A stretch of DNA of 64,000 nt from Burkholderia diffusa (GCF_001718315.1 NZ_CP013363.1:2356001-2420000), one strand, 5' to 3'; positions 33,822-43,235 are shown, counted from the first letter of the stretch. Notes: generated by a model not told the origin, from the letters alone. A program made the numbers and translations.

Positions 33822-34658
33822 TTAGCGCGCCGGATTCAGCGTCAGGTTCATGTGACGGTTCACATCCTTGTACAGCAGATAGCGGAAGCGGCCGGGGCCG
33901 CCCGAGTAGCATGCCTGCGGGCAGAACGCACGCAGCCACATGAAGTCACCTGCTTCCACCTCGACCCAGTCCTGGTTCAGGCGATAGACGGCCTTGCCTT
34001 CGAGCACGTACAGGCCGTGCTCCATCACGTGGGTCTCGGCGAACGGAATCACGCCGCCCGGCTCGAACGTCACGATGTTCACGTGCATGTCGTGACGCAT
34101 GTCGCTCATGTCGACGAAGCGCGTCGTCACCCATGCACCGTTGGTGCCCGGCATCGGGATCGGCTCGACGTCCTGCTCGTTGGTCACGAACGCTTCCGGC
34201 AGCGCAATCCCGTCGACGGCCTGGTAATGCTTGCGGATCCAGTGGAAACGCACGGCGGCATCGCTGACGTTGTGCAGCGTCCAGTCGGCGCCCGGCGGAA
34301 TGAACGCGTAGCCGCCCGGCTTCAGCGTGTGCCGCTTGCCCTGCAGCGTCAGTTCGGCCTCGCCTTCGACGACGAACAGCACGGCCTCGGCGTTCTTGTC
34401 CTGCTCGGGCTTGTCGCTGCCGCCGCCCGGGTTCACTTCGACGATGTACTGGGAGAAGGTTTCGGCGAAACCCGACAGCGGACGCGCGATCACCCAGAGG
34501 CGCGTGTTGCTCCAGAACGGCAACCAGCTCGTGACGATGTCGCGCATCACTCCCTTCGGAATGACCGCGTAGGCCTCGGTGAACATCGCGCGATCGGTCA
34601 GCAGATCGGTCTGCGGCGGGTGGCCGCCATGCGGCGCGTAATACGTTGTCTTAGACAT
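33822..34658 (-). CDS. allE: (S)-ureidoglycine aminohydrolase (bicupin)
   Basis: A 278-residue two-cupin protein. Signatures are TDRAMFTEAYAVIPKGVMRD, VNPGGGSDKPEQDKNAEAVL in the first cupin, and FEPGGVIPFAETHVMEHGLY with E/H/H metal ligands and KAVYRLNQDWVEVEAGDFMW in the second. UGlyAH removes ammonia from S-ureidoglycine in purine ring (allantoin) catabolism, binding Mn2+. ATG 34658 was preferred; an upstream in-frame extension is not family-like. No other allantoin gene is in the window, so it may be an outlying gene of a dispersed purine pathway, of which the NCS2 permease at 20153 might be another. Confidence 0.9.
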   Translation of the reverse strand: MSKTTYYAPHGGHPPQTDLLTDRAMFTEAYAVIPKGVMRDIVTSWLPFWSNTRLWVIARPLSGFAETFSQYIVEVNPGGGSDKPEQDKNAEAVLFVVEGEAELTLQGKRHTLKPGGYAFIPPGADWTLHNVSDAAVRFHWIRKHYQAVDGIALPEAFVTNEQDVEPIPMPGTNGAWVTTRFVDMSDMRHDMHVNIVTFEPGGVIPFAETHVMEHGLYVLEGKAVYRLNQDWVEVEAGDFMWLRAFCPQACYSGGPGRFRYLLYKDVNRHMNLTLNPAR

Positions 34659-35355
34659 AAAGCATCCAGGCAATGGGTTGGTCCGGCCCCGGGTCGCAAC
34701 GCAGGCGCGGCACGCGCGTGGGGCACGCGTGCGGCGGCGGGACATCGTTGCCGGGGTGGCTTGAAAGCGCGGGGCGCCTTCGTTCGGTCGGCCAGGCTTC
34801 GCGACGGCCCGCCCGGTTCAGCGAGCGGGACGAACATGCTTGCGGGTCCGGCGGCTGGGCCGCGGACACTCGGGTCATGCGGCAGGGCACGGAGGACGGC
34901 ACGGTTCGATTCCGTACGCGGGCAGCGTTGACGATAGCGAAGTCGATCCTGATCGACCAATTAAATGTTGCGATGACCTCCATTCGATTTCGCACTACTC
35001 GCCGTTGCGCGCGACGCGCCAGTGCATGCGTGACGCAGGCGCGTCGACGTATCGGTGAAATCCTGAGGACCGAACGACAACGCGTCGATCAGCGATGGAG
35101 AAACGGGAATGGCCGAACCTGCGCGGCTGCATGTCGATGCAACTGGCGATGTCGTGTACGAGCGGGAAAGGTGAAGCGGAGAGAGTATGCCAACCCGTCG
35201 AGCGGGGCTGCGGCATGAACTGCGGGAGGGGTGAAGGCGCCGGTCTTGCCGGCGATGGCGGCCCGGCTGAGGCCGCCGGGCCGGCTGTCGGATCGGGTGC
35301 CGACGCGTCGGGCGCGCCGGTGCGCAAGCCGCGCACCGTGCCGCGCCCGCGGCGA
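34659..35355. other. 697-bp region without a supported gene
   Basis: Open frames exist on both strands but their residue composition (very arginine- and glycine-rich, no motifs) does not support coding. A 16-bp palindrome GTCGATC-CT-GATCGAC is at 34942-34957, followed by an AT-rich stretch. The promoter of the ureidoglycine aminohydrolase gene should lie at 34660-34960. Confidence 0.5.
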
Positions 35356-35799
35356 TCAGTCCCAGTCGCGGTGGTGGCGATGCTTGCGGTGACGATAGCC
35401 GCGATCGCCATGATCGCCGCGGTCGTACGAGTTGCGCGACAGGTTGCCGCCGAGCGCCGCGCCGGCGCCGCCGCCGACAGCCGCGCCCAGCAGGCCGCCC
35501 GTGCGGCCGCCCATCGCGTTGCCGGCCGCGGTACCCGCGCCGCCGCCGAGTGCGCCGCCGATGATCGCGCCGGTCCGCTCGCGACGGTTCGACGTCACGG
35601 CACCACCCGCGCCGCCGCCGATCGCGCCGCCGATCACGGAGCCCGTGCTGCCGCCGACCGCGCCGCCGACCGCTGCGCCGGCAACCCCGCCGAGCGCGCC
35701 GCCGAGCGCGTTGTTCAAGTCACCACCGGCCAATGCCGGCACTGCGGTCGCGCCGGTCAGCACGGCGACGACGAGAGCGGGTGCGATTTTCTTCCACAT
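35356..35799 (-). CDS. Glycine-zipper secreted/outer-membrane protein
   Basis: A 147-residue protein with signal peptide MWKKIAPALVVAVLTGATAV ending near residue 24. Most of the mature chain is glycine-zipper repeats (GGALGGVAGAAVGGAVGGST; IGGALGGGAGTAAGNAMGG) able to form membrane-inserting helices, and the tail is His/Arg/Asp-rich (DRGDHGDRGYRHRKHRHHRD), perhaps metal- or polyanion-binding. Similar proteins are frequent in Burkholderia envelopes. Function unknown. Confidence 0.78.
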   Translation of the reverse strand: MWKKIAPALVVAVLTGATAVPALAGGDLNNALGGALGGVAGAAVGGAVGGSTGSVIGGAIGGGAGGAVTSNRRERTGAIIGGALGGGAGTAAGNAMGGRTGGLLGAAVGGGAGAALGGNLSRNSYDRGDHGDRGYRHRKHRHHRDWD

Positions 35800-36175
35800 T
35801 CCCGTATTCTTCCTTGTTCGCAATCTGGTTATCGAAGGTCCGCTCGATACGACGATCTGAATCGATCGACGTCGATGCCGGCATTGTGCCGAATCCCGGA
35901 CCAATTCATTTCAATGAGCTTGCGGCGAAGAATAGCACCGGTCGAGCCTGCTTGCCGTCGACATTCTGGTAACAAGTTGTTTACCGAAAGAGGACCGGAA
36001 AAGGTTGCCGGAAAATGCCCGCGAAGCCCGCCGGCAGAGGCTCCGCCGATGGTCCAGCCCCGTTTCTCGACATGGCGGAACGTGCCCGTCGCGCGGCTTC
36101 GGACACACGTGGCAACACATCGGAGGCGCGCCGCGCGCTGACGGAATCTCCCTGGTCGTTCGGGCCAAACGAGGG
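35800..36175. other. 376-bp region without a supported gene
   Basis: Contains the promoter of the glycine-zipper gene (AT-rich stretch around 35800-35990). Nothing coding or structured recognised in 36000-36175. Confidence 0.5.
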
Positions 36176-36835
36176 TCAGTACACGCCCGGGATCAGCCGC
36201 CAGGTGTGTGCGCAGTACGCGTCGTATTCGGCGCCGAACTGCGCGCGCAGCAGCGCTTCCTCGGAACGGATGCGGGCGATGAGCGGGATCATCGTCAACG
36301 CGACGAGCAGCAGCCCGACGCCCGATCGGAACGCCAGCGCCCAGCCGGCCGCATTGACGAGCAGGCCGAGATAGCTCGGGTTGCGGATCCTGCGATAGAT
36401 GCCGTCCGTCACCAGCGTGTGGCCCGGCTGGATCGCGACGAGCCCGCTGAAGCGCTTGCCGAGCACGAACACGGGCCAGATGCGCAGCACGCCGCCCGCG
36501 ACGTACAGCACGACGCCGACCCAACGCACCGTGTCGCCGCCGAAGGTCCATACGTCGAGCCGGTCGGTCAGCGCGGGCAAATACGCAAGCAGGAACCCGC
36601 TGGCCCCGAAGGCCGCCAGCACCCAGCGATTGTCGCGGTTCTCGCGTTCGCCGGCGCTCAGATTGCCTTCGGTGAACAGCGCGACGACGGCCAGCGCGAG
36701 CGTCGCGACGGCGACGACGGTCAGTTGCGGATGCGAGAAGAAGGCCGCGAACCCGCCGATGCCGACCACGGCGAGCCCCAGATAGACGAGCGTGGAGCAG
36801 CTCGCAACGATTGCGACCTTGCGCGTAACGGCCAT
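36176..36835 (-). CDS. Isoprenylcysteine carboxyl methyltransferase (ICMT)/PEMT-family membrane protein
   Basis: A 219-residue integral membrane protein with about five or six hydrophobic segments. The C-terminal signature is intact: VLVTDGIYRRIRNPSYLGLL (RHP-like R-N-P-S-Y-L-G motif) and SEEALLRAQFGAEYDAYCAH (E-E and Y motif), typical of SAM-dependent ICMT/PEMT-like methyltransferases. Bacterial members have mostly unknown acceptors, likely lipids or quinones. ATG 36835 chosen; GAGG lies upstream. No operon partner. Confidence 0.82.
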   Translation of the reverse strand: MAVTRKVAIVASCSTLVYLGLAVVGIGGFAAFFSHPQLTVVAVATLALAVVALFTEGNLSAGERENRDNRWVLAAFGASGFLLAYLPALTDRLDVWTFGGDTVRWVGVVLYVAGGVLRIWPVFVLGKRFSGLVAIQPGHTLVTDGIYRRIRNPSYLGLLVNAAGWALAFRSGVGLLLVALTMIPLIARIRSEEALLRAQFGAEYDAYCAHTWRLIPGVY

Positions 36836-37000
36836 GGCTTGCCTCGCCGGAGTGGGCTTTCCTGTGAAGTATAGAAACCCGGGCGGGCGATGCGCACGCG
36901 CGCCGTCGTGCGGCGCGCGAGTCGTTGTTGCGAGAAGCGGCGGAGCGTCGGACGACATGGCCGATCGACGTGCGGGCTGCGCCCGCGCCCCGCCGCCCGG

Positions 37001-37165
37001 TCAGCGAATGCGGAAGTTGCCGCCGATCCCGACACTGACGGGCGGTGCGTAATACGCCGGCGCATAGCCGTAGTAGGCCGGCACGGGCGCATAGCCGTAA
37101 GGCGGCGCGACATAGCAGCCGGACAGGCCGCCGATCAGCGCAAACGTGATGAGAACTTTGTACAT
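37001..37165 (-). CDS. Small tyrosine/proline-rich lipoprotein
   Basis: A 54-residue protein. The N-terminus MYKVLITFALIGGLSGCYVA is a lipoprotein signal with lipobox LSGC, so the mature chain starts at Cys17. The rest is rich in Tyr, Pro and Ala (GYAPVPAYYGYAPAYYAPP) and ends SVGIGGNFRIR. Such short Y/P-rich lipoproteins are common in Burkholderia; function unknown. Too short for strong support, but the lipobox argues for a real gene. Confidence 0.68.
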   Translation of the reverse strand: MYKVLITFALIGGLSGCYVAPPYGYAPVPAYYGYAPAYYAPPVSVGIGGNFRIR

Positions 37166-37431
37166 GGCTCGATTCCGGGCGAAGAGGGCACATCGCATCG
37201 CGCGAAAGCCACGCCGTCGCAGTTCTTGACGGCCGGCTCGAAAAGGCAACCGGCAGGCAACCGTCCCTTCCTGTCGCTCGATGCGGCAATGCGCGGAGTC
37301 TAGCGCCGCAGTCGCCAGGCCGAGTTTCGCGAGCGGTTACACGTGTTACGTGGCGTGACCGCTGAAACAGGTGCGCGCGGCATCGCCGCACGCACCCGCT
37401 GGCGCCGCCCGAATCACGAGCCGTGCATGCG

Positions 37432-37851
37432 TTACACGAAGCGCGCGCGGATACGCTCGGCGAGCGATTCGAGCGTGGCCGCGTCGGCGATGTCACGCGC
37501 GTGCATCCGCAGGTCGACGCCTTCCCAGCGCGGAATCACGTGGAAATGCACGTGCGGGACCGTCTGGCCCGCCGCCGCGCCGTTGAACTGGCCGATGAAC
37601 ACGCCGTCCGGCCCGAGCGCCGCGCGCACGGCCGCCGCGACGCGCTGCGTCATGCGAATGCCGGCCGCGGCCGCGTCGCCGGACAATTCGAAGATCTGCG
37701 CGGCCGGCTCCTTCGGGATCACGAGCACGTGACCGTCGGCCTGCGGCATGAGATCCATGATCGCGAGCGTTGCGTCGTCTTCGGCGACCTTCACGCACGG
37801 CAGTTCGCCGCGCAGGATCCGGGCGAACGGATTGTTGTTGTCGTAGGACAT
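37432..37851 (-). CDS. HIT-family nucleotide hydrolase
   Basis: A 139-residue histidine-triad protein. The catalytic motif HVHFHVIPRW (H-x-H-x-H) is near residues 98-107, and the N-terminal IPKEPAAQIFELS and FIGQFNGAAAGQTVPH are typical of HINT/Fhit-like branches. HIT enzymes cleave nucleoside phosphoramidates or adenylated small molecules. Start ATG 37851 gives MSYDNNNPFARILRGELPC, matching the family start. Stand-alone gene. Confidence 0.88.
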   Translation of the reverse strand: MSYDNNNPFARILRGELPCVKVAEDDATLAIMDLMPQADGHVLVIPKEPAAQIFELSGDAAAAGIRMTQRVAAAVRAALGPDGVFIGQFNGAAAGQTVPHVHFHVIPRWEGVDLRMHARDIADAATLESLAERIRARFV

Positions 37852-38380
37852 GGCGTTTTCCGATTTTGCGATTGCGATTTGACTGGGAACGATGCCGGAC
37901 GATTATCGGCCGACGGCGGGTCGGATTTCAACTTGTCAGGCCGTGTCGCGATTGCGGTGAACAATGCATGCCGGCTCGTTTATTGCGAGTGCCGGTTCGC
38001 ACGGCAAGACAGCCGACCACGGACGCTTCGTCGCGCAGATGCAGGTCGACACCGTGCCGGGAGCGGCCTTCGGTCTCGCGTTCGGACAAGGCAGCAAAGG
38101 CCAGCCGGAATTCGCGGCCGTCGGCGACAACACGAATACCGCGACCGTCTGGACACTGCATTCGGACAACGACAACGCACAATGACGCACCGCGTGGACG
38201 GGCGGCATGCGGCCCGTTCGAACCTGCGCGATCGACACACGCGATTCGCACACGCCGGGCACCATGCCGCCTGATCGACGCCGCCCGGCGTTGCCCCCCC
38301 CCCGCGATTGCCACTGCTTGCCCGAACCTGCGACACTGCCGGATCGTTGCCGGCCGGCACGCCACCGAGGACGCTCGCGC
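37852..38380. other. Divergent spacer between HIT gene and serine hydrolase
   Basis: Apart from the doubtful small frame at 37964-38185, the only notable feature is a run of ten Cs at 38294-38303, 77 bp before the serine hydrolase start. Confidence 0.5.
37964..38185 (+). CDS. Doubtful small hypothetical protein or gene remnant
   Basis: A 73-codon open frame whose translation (KTADHGRFVAQMQVDTVPGA, AVGDNTNTATVWTLHSDND) looks like real protein with normal composition, and high third-position GC. It starts directly after an in-frame stop and has no clear ribosome site. It may be a true small gene or the end of a larger lost one. No family recognised. Confidence 0.35.
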   Translation: MHAGSFIASAGSHGKTADHGRFVAQMQVDTVPGAAFGLAFGQGSKGQPEFAAVGDNTNTATVWTLHSDNDNAQ

Positions 38381-39784
38381 ATGACGATCCCCTTCAAATC
38401 GCTGATCCTGCGCGGCGTCGCCATCGCGCTCGTCGCCGCGGCCGGCTATACCGGCTACATGCTGTCGCGGCTCGCCCCGATCGCGACGGGATATGCCGCG
38501 AAGGCGCTGTGTTCCGGCGTGTTCGTGTCGGGTCGTCCGGCCGCATCGGTGATCGACGTCGACATCATGGCCGGCGTGCATCCGTTGCTGAAACTGGTGC
38601 GTCCGTCGATCGATCCCGCGCATCATCGCGCCATCGCGACGTTCGCCGGGTTCGCGCAACGCGAGGCGGACTTCCGGCCGGGGCTCGGCTGCACACTCGC
38701 GCTCGGGCCGTCTCCCGGCGTGCTGCCGGCCGCGCTGCCGCCCGTCCCCGATCCGCCGCCCGCGCAGACGGCGGTGCCGCTCGCACCACCCGCCGGCATC
38801 GACGCACGCAAGCTGCAGGCCGCGCTCGACCGCGCGTTCGATGAACCCGATCCGGCGCGGCCGCGGCGCACCCGCGCGGTCGTCGTGATGTGGCGCGGCC
38901 AGATCGTCGCCGAACGCTACGCGCCCGGCTTCACCGTCGATACGCCGCTACCCGGCTGGTCGATGACGAAGACCGTGACGGCGGTGCTGGCCGGCATGCT
39001 CGTCGCGCAGCACAAGCTGTCGCCCGACGCGTCGGCGCTGCTGCCCGAATGGCGCGACGGTGGCGACCCGCGCGCGGCGATCACGCTCGACGAGCTGCTG
39101 CGCATGACGAGCGGCTTGCAATTCAACGAGGACTACGACGACCCGCTGTCCGACGTCGCCGTGATGCTGTTCACGCAGCCGGACACCGCGCGCTTCGCGT
39201 CGGCCAAGCCGCTCGCCGCGCAGCCCGGCACGCAGTGGTACTACTCGAGCGGCACGAGCGCGATCGTCGCGCGTGTGATGCGCGAGGCGATGGGCGGCAC
39301 CGAGGATGACTACCTCGCGTTTCCGCGCCGCGCGCTGTTCGCGCCGCTCGGGATGCGCAGCGCCGTGTTCGAACCCGATGCGGCCGGCACGCTCGGCAGC
39401 GCGTCGTTCATGTATGCGAGCGCGCGCGACTGGGCGCGCTTCGGGCAGTTTCTGCTGCAGGACGGGGGGTGGGACGGGCAGCGGCTGCTGCCGGAAGGCT
39501 GGGTGCGCTACCTGACGCGCGCGACGCCGCTGTCGACGCGCGGAGAATTCGGCGCGCATCTGTGGGTCAAGGTGCCGGAGCCGTTCAACGATCTCGATCC
39601 GCACGCGCGCTCGCTGCCCGTCGACGCGTTTCATGCGGTCGGCCATGAAGGCCAGTTCGTGAGCGTGGTGCCGAGCCGCGAGCTGGTGGTCGTGCGGCTC
39701 GGGCTGTCACGGCCGGAATCCGCGTGGAATCACGAGGCGTTTCTCGCGCGCGTGCTCGAGGCCGTATCGGCATCCGGCATGTGA
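38381..39784 (+). CDS. Class C beta-lactamase-family serine hydrolase
   Basis: A 467-residue protein with an N-terminal membrane anchor or signal (LRGVAIALVAAAGYTGYML). The beta-lactamase/D-alanine peptidase-like domain starts near 145. The nucleophile motif SxxK is in LPGWSMTKTVTAVL, a Y-x-S second motif in QWYYSSGTSAIVAR, and HEGQ near the end replaces the usual KTG/HTG box. Proteins like this are usually esterases or peptidases rather than true lactamases. ATG 38381 follows GAGG. The N-terminal 140 residues, with a proline-rich linker, are not recognised. Confidence 0.83.
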   Translation: MTIPFKSLILRGVAIALVAAAGYTGYMLSRLAPIATGYAAKALCSGVFVSGRPAASVIDVDIMAGVHPLLKLVRPSIDPAHHRAIATFAGFAQREADFRPGLGCTLALGPSPGVLPAALPPVPDPPPAQTAVPLAPPAGIDARKLQAALDRAFDEPDPARPRRTRAVVVMWRGQIVAERYAPGFTVDTPLPGWSMTKTVTAVLAGMLVAQHKLSPDASALLPEWRDGGDPRAAITLDELLRMTSGLQFNEDYDDPLSDVAVMLFTQPDTARFASAKPLAAQPGTQWYYSSGTSAIVARVMREAMGGTEDDYLAFPRRALFAPLGMRSAVFEPDAAGTLGSASFMYASARDWARFGQFLLQDGGWDGQRLLPEGWVRYLTRATPLSTRGEFGAHLWVKVPEPFNDLDPHARSLPVDAFHAVGHEGQFVSVVPSRELVVVRLGLSRPESAWNHEAFLARVLEAVSASGM

Positions 39785-39850
39785 CCTGCCGCGGGGAGGC
39801 AGCGTTGCGGCGGCAGTCACGCCGCCGCAACGCGCCGAGCATGCAATGCG

Positions 39851-40546
<696 letters not shown>

Positions 40547-40615
40547 TTATACACGAGCTCACGGGAATCGGCAGGGCGCCACGCGAAATCGCTGCTCGCG
40601 GCTCCGCTGCTTCGC

Positions 40616-41086
40616 TTACATCGGCTTGACCACCATCAGGAAATACACGCTCAGCATCGCCAGGAACGCCGGGTAGCCGAGCAGTTCCCAGCGCTTCGCA
40701 TAACGCCAGTAGCGTGCCGGCAGCTCGGCATCGCCATTCGCATGCGCGAGCTTCGCCATCGCGGCCAGCTCGATCTGCAGCCACACGACCGGCAGCCAGC
40801 ACGCGCCCGCGACCGCATACAGCGCGATCGACGCGATGAGCCACGGCGTCGTCCACGGCCAGCCGGCCGTGTGTGCGAGCCACAGCCCGGAGGCGGGCTG
40901 GAACAGCACGGCCGGCGTCGTGAACCACCAGTCCGCACGCACCACGAGCCGCGACACGGCGGCGATTGCCGGCACCGAGCGCGTGCGGTTCGCGAAAAAC
41001 AGGTAGAACGCGGTGCCGAAGCCCGTGCCGACCATCAGCACCGAGGACAGGATATGCAGCGTCTTGATCACGAGATAGGTGTTCAT
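40616..41086 (-). CDS. DUF2269-family membrane protein
   Basis: A 156-residue protein with four hydrophobic helices. MNTYLVIKTLHILSSVLMVG with a His in the first helix and GTAFYLFFANRTRSVPAIAA are typical of DUF2269. ATG 41086 overlaps the stop of the upstream SDR-DoxX gene (ATGA), so the two are translationally coupled. Both are downstream of an operator at 42414-42446. DUF2269 function is unknown; conserved histidines hint at redox or metal chemistry, but that is inference. Confidence 0.83.
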   Translation of the reverse strand: MNTYLVIKTLHILSSVLMVGTGFGTAFYLFFANRTRSVPAIAAVSRLVVRADWWFTTPAVLFQPASGLWLAHTAGWPWTTPWLIASIALYAVAGACWLPVVWLQIELAAMAKLAHANGDAELPARYWRYAKRWELLGYPAFLAMLSVYFLMVVKPM

Positions 41087-42342
41087 GCGTGTTCTTCTTC
41101 TGAAAAAAGGATCAACAGGATCGCGAGAATCGGCACGTTCTTCAGCACGGGGCCGAACGGCTCGGCGAGCAGGCCGGGCATCGCGACCGCGATGACGGCC
41201 GAATACGCGACGATCAGCGCGCCTTGCCCGACCCACAGACGGCGGGACGGGGCGACGACGGTCGCCACGCCGAACGCGAAGTCCAGCGCGCACGCCGCGT
41301 AAAGCGCGAAAAGCGCAGGCAGCCCGCTCAGATGAGCGTGAGCCAGCATCGCGAGACTGTCGTGCCGCGGATGGATGAACGCGCTGACGATGGCCGTCCA
41401 GATCCAGACGATCGCGAGCGAGCCGAGCAGCAGCGGCCGCCGCCACATCGCGAGCGCGTCGCGTCGCAGCGCACCTGTGCTGTCATCCGCGCCGATGAAA
41501 TTCCTCAGCCCGCGCGGCGGCCGGCCAAGCACGGCCGCAAGCGCGGCGGGATCGCCGGTATTGCCGCCGCGCAGCATCGTCCAGGTGTCGCGGGTCAGCA
41601 TCGCGCCCGGCATCGTGCCGAGCAGCGCGGCCGCCGCGCCGACCAGCGGGCCCGGCAGCGCCACGCGCACCGCCGGCGGGAAGCCGAGGGCGGCGCGATA
41701 GACGCTCAGCATCTCGCGATACTCGACTTCGTCGCCGCCGACAGCGTCGATGACCGGGCGGCCGGCCGCCGGCGCATCGACCAGCCGCGCGACGAGTTCG
41801 GCGAGATCGTCGATGTGCACGGGGCGCAGCCGCTGATGGCCGCCCGCCGGCAATGCGTGCACGGGCAGGCTCGCGAGCATCCGGAAGAACCGGGCGGATG
41901 TGCCGGTGGTCCCGTAGACGAGCGCCGGGCGCACGATCCGGTAATCGAGCGGCAGCGTCTGCAGGAAGGCGTCGGCTGCATGCTTGCTGGCGAAATACGG
42001 CGTGTCGCCGCGCTCGACGCCCAGCGCCGAGATCTGGATCACGCGTCGCACGCGTGCACGGCAGCATGCGGTGAAGAGCGCGCAGGGCGCCGCGCGATGC
42101 ACGGTGTCGAACGTCTCGTCGCGTCGGTCGGCGAGGATCCCGACCGCATTGATCACCACGTCGACGCCATCCAGCCGGGCGAGCCAAGCGTCGGGATCGA
42201 CATCCTTCGCGAAGTCGATCGCGACGTCGTGCGGGCCGATCGCATGCCGCACGCCGCGCAGCACGCGATGGCCGCCGGCCTCGAGCCGCGCGACCAGCGC
42301 CCGCCCGATGAAGCCGTTCGCGCCGCAAACGAGGATGTTCAT
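41083..42342 (-). CDS. NAD(P)-binding SDR/epimerase fused to DoxX-like membrane domain
   Basis: A 419-residue two-part protein. Residues 1-285 form an atypical SDR/NmrA-like Rossmann domain (NILVCGANGFIGRALVARLE; ISALGVERGDTPYFASKHAA in place of the Y-x3-K site; FRMLASLPVHALPAGGHQRL). Residues about 300-415 form four membrane helices of the DoxX-like type (SLAIVWIWTAIVSAFIHP; YAACALDFAFGVATVV). Such fusions occur in proteobacteria but their reaction is unknown. It is the first gene of a coupled pair with DUF2269 and is controlled by the adjacent GbsR/MarR regulator. Confidence 0.84.
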   Translation of the reverse strand: MNILVCGANGFIGRALVARLEAGGHRVLRGVRHAIGPHDVAIDFAKDVDPDAWLARLDGVDVVINAVGILADRRDETFDTVHRAAPCALFTACCRARVRRVIQISALGVERGDTPYFASKHAADAFLQTLPLDYRIVRPALVYGTTGTSARFFRMLASLPVHALPAGGHQRLRPVHIDDLAELVARLVDAPAAGRPVIDAVGGDEVEYREMLSVYRAALGFPPAVRVALPGPLVGAAAALLGTMPGAMLTRDTWTMLRGGNTGDPAALAAVLGRPPRGLRNFIGADDSTGALRRDALAMWRRPLLLGSLAIVWIWTAIVSAFIHPRHDSLAMLAHAHLSGLPALFALYAACALDFAFGVATVVAPSRRLWVGQGALIVAYSAVIAVAMPGLLAEPFGPVLKNVPILAILLILFSEEEHA

Positions 42343-42413
42343 GTCGCACTCCGCGATGCGTAGTGCCAGCGGATCGACAGCATGATCTCGTTCATTTTTT
42401 CATCCTCTATATA

Positions 42414-42446
42414 CAGTTATTTCTGTAAAGACAGAAATATCGACTG
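42414..42446. promoter_or_regulatory. Operator in front of the SDR-DoxX gene
   Basis: The inner arms TATTTCTGT/ACAGAAATA (42418-42439) are perfect with four bases between; flanking CAGT and ACTG extend the symmetry. The same motif occurs at 43041-43070 before the regulator. Confidence 0.8.
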
Positions 42447-42486
42447 CAAAAAAAAGCGGGCTGTGCGCCCGCACGTCCGGGGCCGT

Positions 42487-43020
42487 CTACTTCGGCGACT
42501 TGCGCCGGACCGTCTGGCTGATCTTCGCGCCGATCCCGAGCGCCTTCATGAGCGTGTCGGGCTTGAGCCGCAGCATTTCGTCCGACCAGGTCGTGAGCGT
42601 CTCGACGAACTGTAGCGTGTCGCGAATGCGCTGTTCGGTTTCGCGGCTTTCATCGGCGATCTCGGGGCTCGTCAGGCAATCGCGCAGCACCGTGAGCGTC
42701 GGTTCGATCTCGCGTTGCCGCCGCCCTTCGACGATCAGCTTGAACAGCTCCCAGATGTCGGTCGACGTCTCGAAGTGGTCGCGACGATCGCCCAGCACGT
42801 GCACGACCTTCGCGAGCCGCCACGCCTGCAGCTCCTTCAGGCTCGTGCTGACGTTGGAGCGCGCGACGTTGAGCGTCTCGGCGATTTCGTCGGCCGCGAC
42901 CGGCCTGCCGGCCAGATACAGCAGCGCATGAATCTGCGAGACGGTGCGGTTGACGCCCCACCGCGAGCCCATTTCGCCCCAGTGGAGAATGAATCGTTCG
43001 GCAATCGGTGTGAGTTTCAT
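42487..43020 (-). CDS. GbsR/MarR-family transcriptional regulator
   Basis: A 177-residue GbsR-type regulator. It has the family start LTPIAERFILHWGEMGSRWG and the winged HTH VAADEIAETLNVARSNVSTS / LKELQAWRLAKVVHVLGDR. The C-terminal coiled region mediates dimers. ATG 43020 gives the normal family N-terminus; an upstream in-frame extension would overlap its operator. Palindromes before its own gene and before the SDR-DoxX operon indicate autoregulation and control of that operon. It is same-strand and upstream of that operon, separated by 144 bp. Confidence 0.87.
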   Translation of the reverse strand: MKLTPIAERFILHWGEMGSRWGVNRTVSQIHALLYLAGRPVAADEIAETLNVARSNVSTSLKELQAWRLAKVVHVLGDRRDHFETSTDIWELFKLIVEGRRQREIEPTLTVLRDCLTSPEIADESRETEQRIRDTLQFVETLTTWSDEMLRLKPDTLMKALGIGAKISQTVRRKSPK

Positions 43021-43040
43021 GTCGGGAAATTTAGCTTTTT

Positions 43041-43070
43041 CAGTTATTTCTGTCAAGAGAGAAATAACTG
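43041..43070. promoter_or_regulatory. Operator in front of the GbsR/MarR gene
   Basis: Perfect 11-bp arms CAGTTATTTCT/AGAAATAACTG flank an eight-base centre, 21-50 bp upstream of the regulator start. Highly similar to the site at 42414-42446. Confidence 0.82.
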
Positions 43071-43235
43071 ACGGCAATGCGACGGCAATGCAAAACGCCG
43101 CGCCGATGATCCGCCCCCGGATAGCCCGGACGATCGCCGGCGCCCGCCTTTCCCGCCCTGCCGGCCCGCTTCCATTACAATGCGCGGGATTCTTCCGATT
43201 TCAGGCCGTCCGCGCCTTTCTGACTAGAGGTTTCC

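Noticed and set aside
34673..35218. 181-codon plus-strand frame in the 697-bp gap
   Set aside because: Glycine/arginine-rich translation with no motif or ribosome site; not distinguishable from chance open frames.
35095..36141. 348-codon plus-strand frame opposite the glycine-zipper gene
   Set aside because: Shadow of the glycine-zipper gene; the opposite strand has a clear signal peptide and zipper repeats.
38381..39784. True class C beta-lactamase
   Set aside because: SxxK is present but the usual Y-x-N and K-T-G boxes are altered, and the N-terminal half is not lactamase-like, so a general serine hydrolase call is safer.
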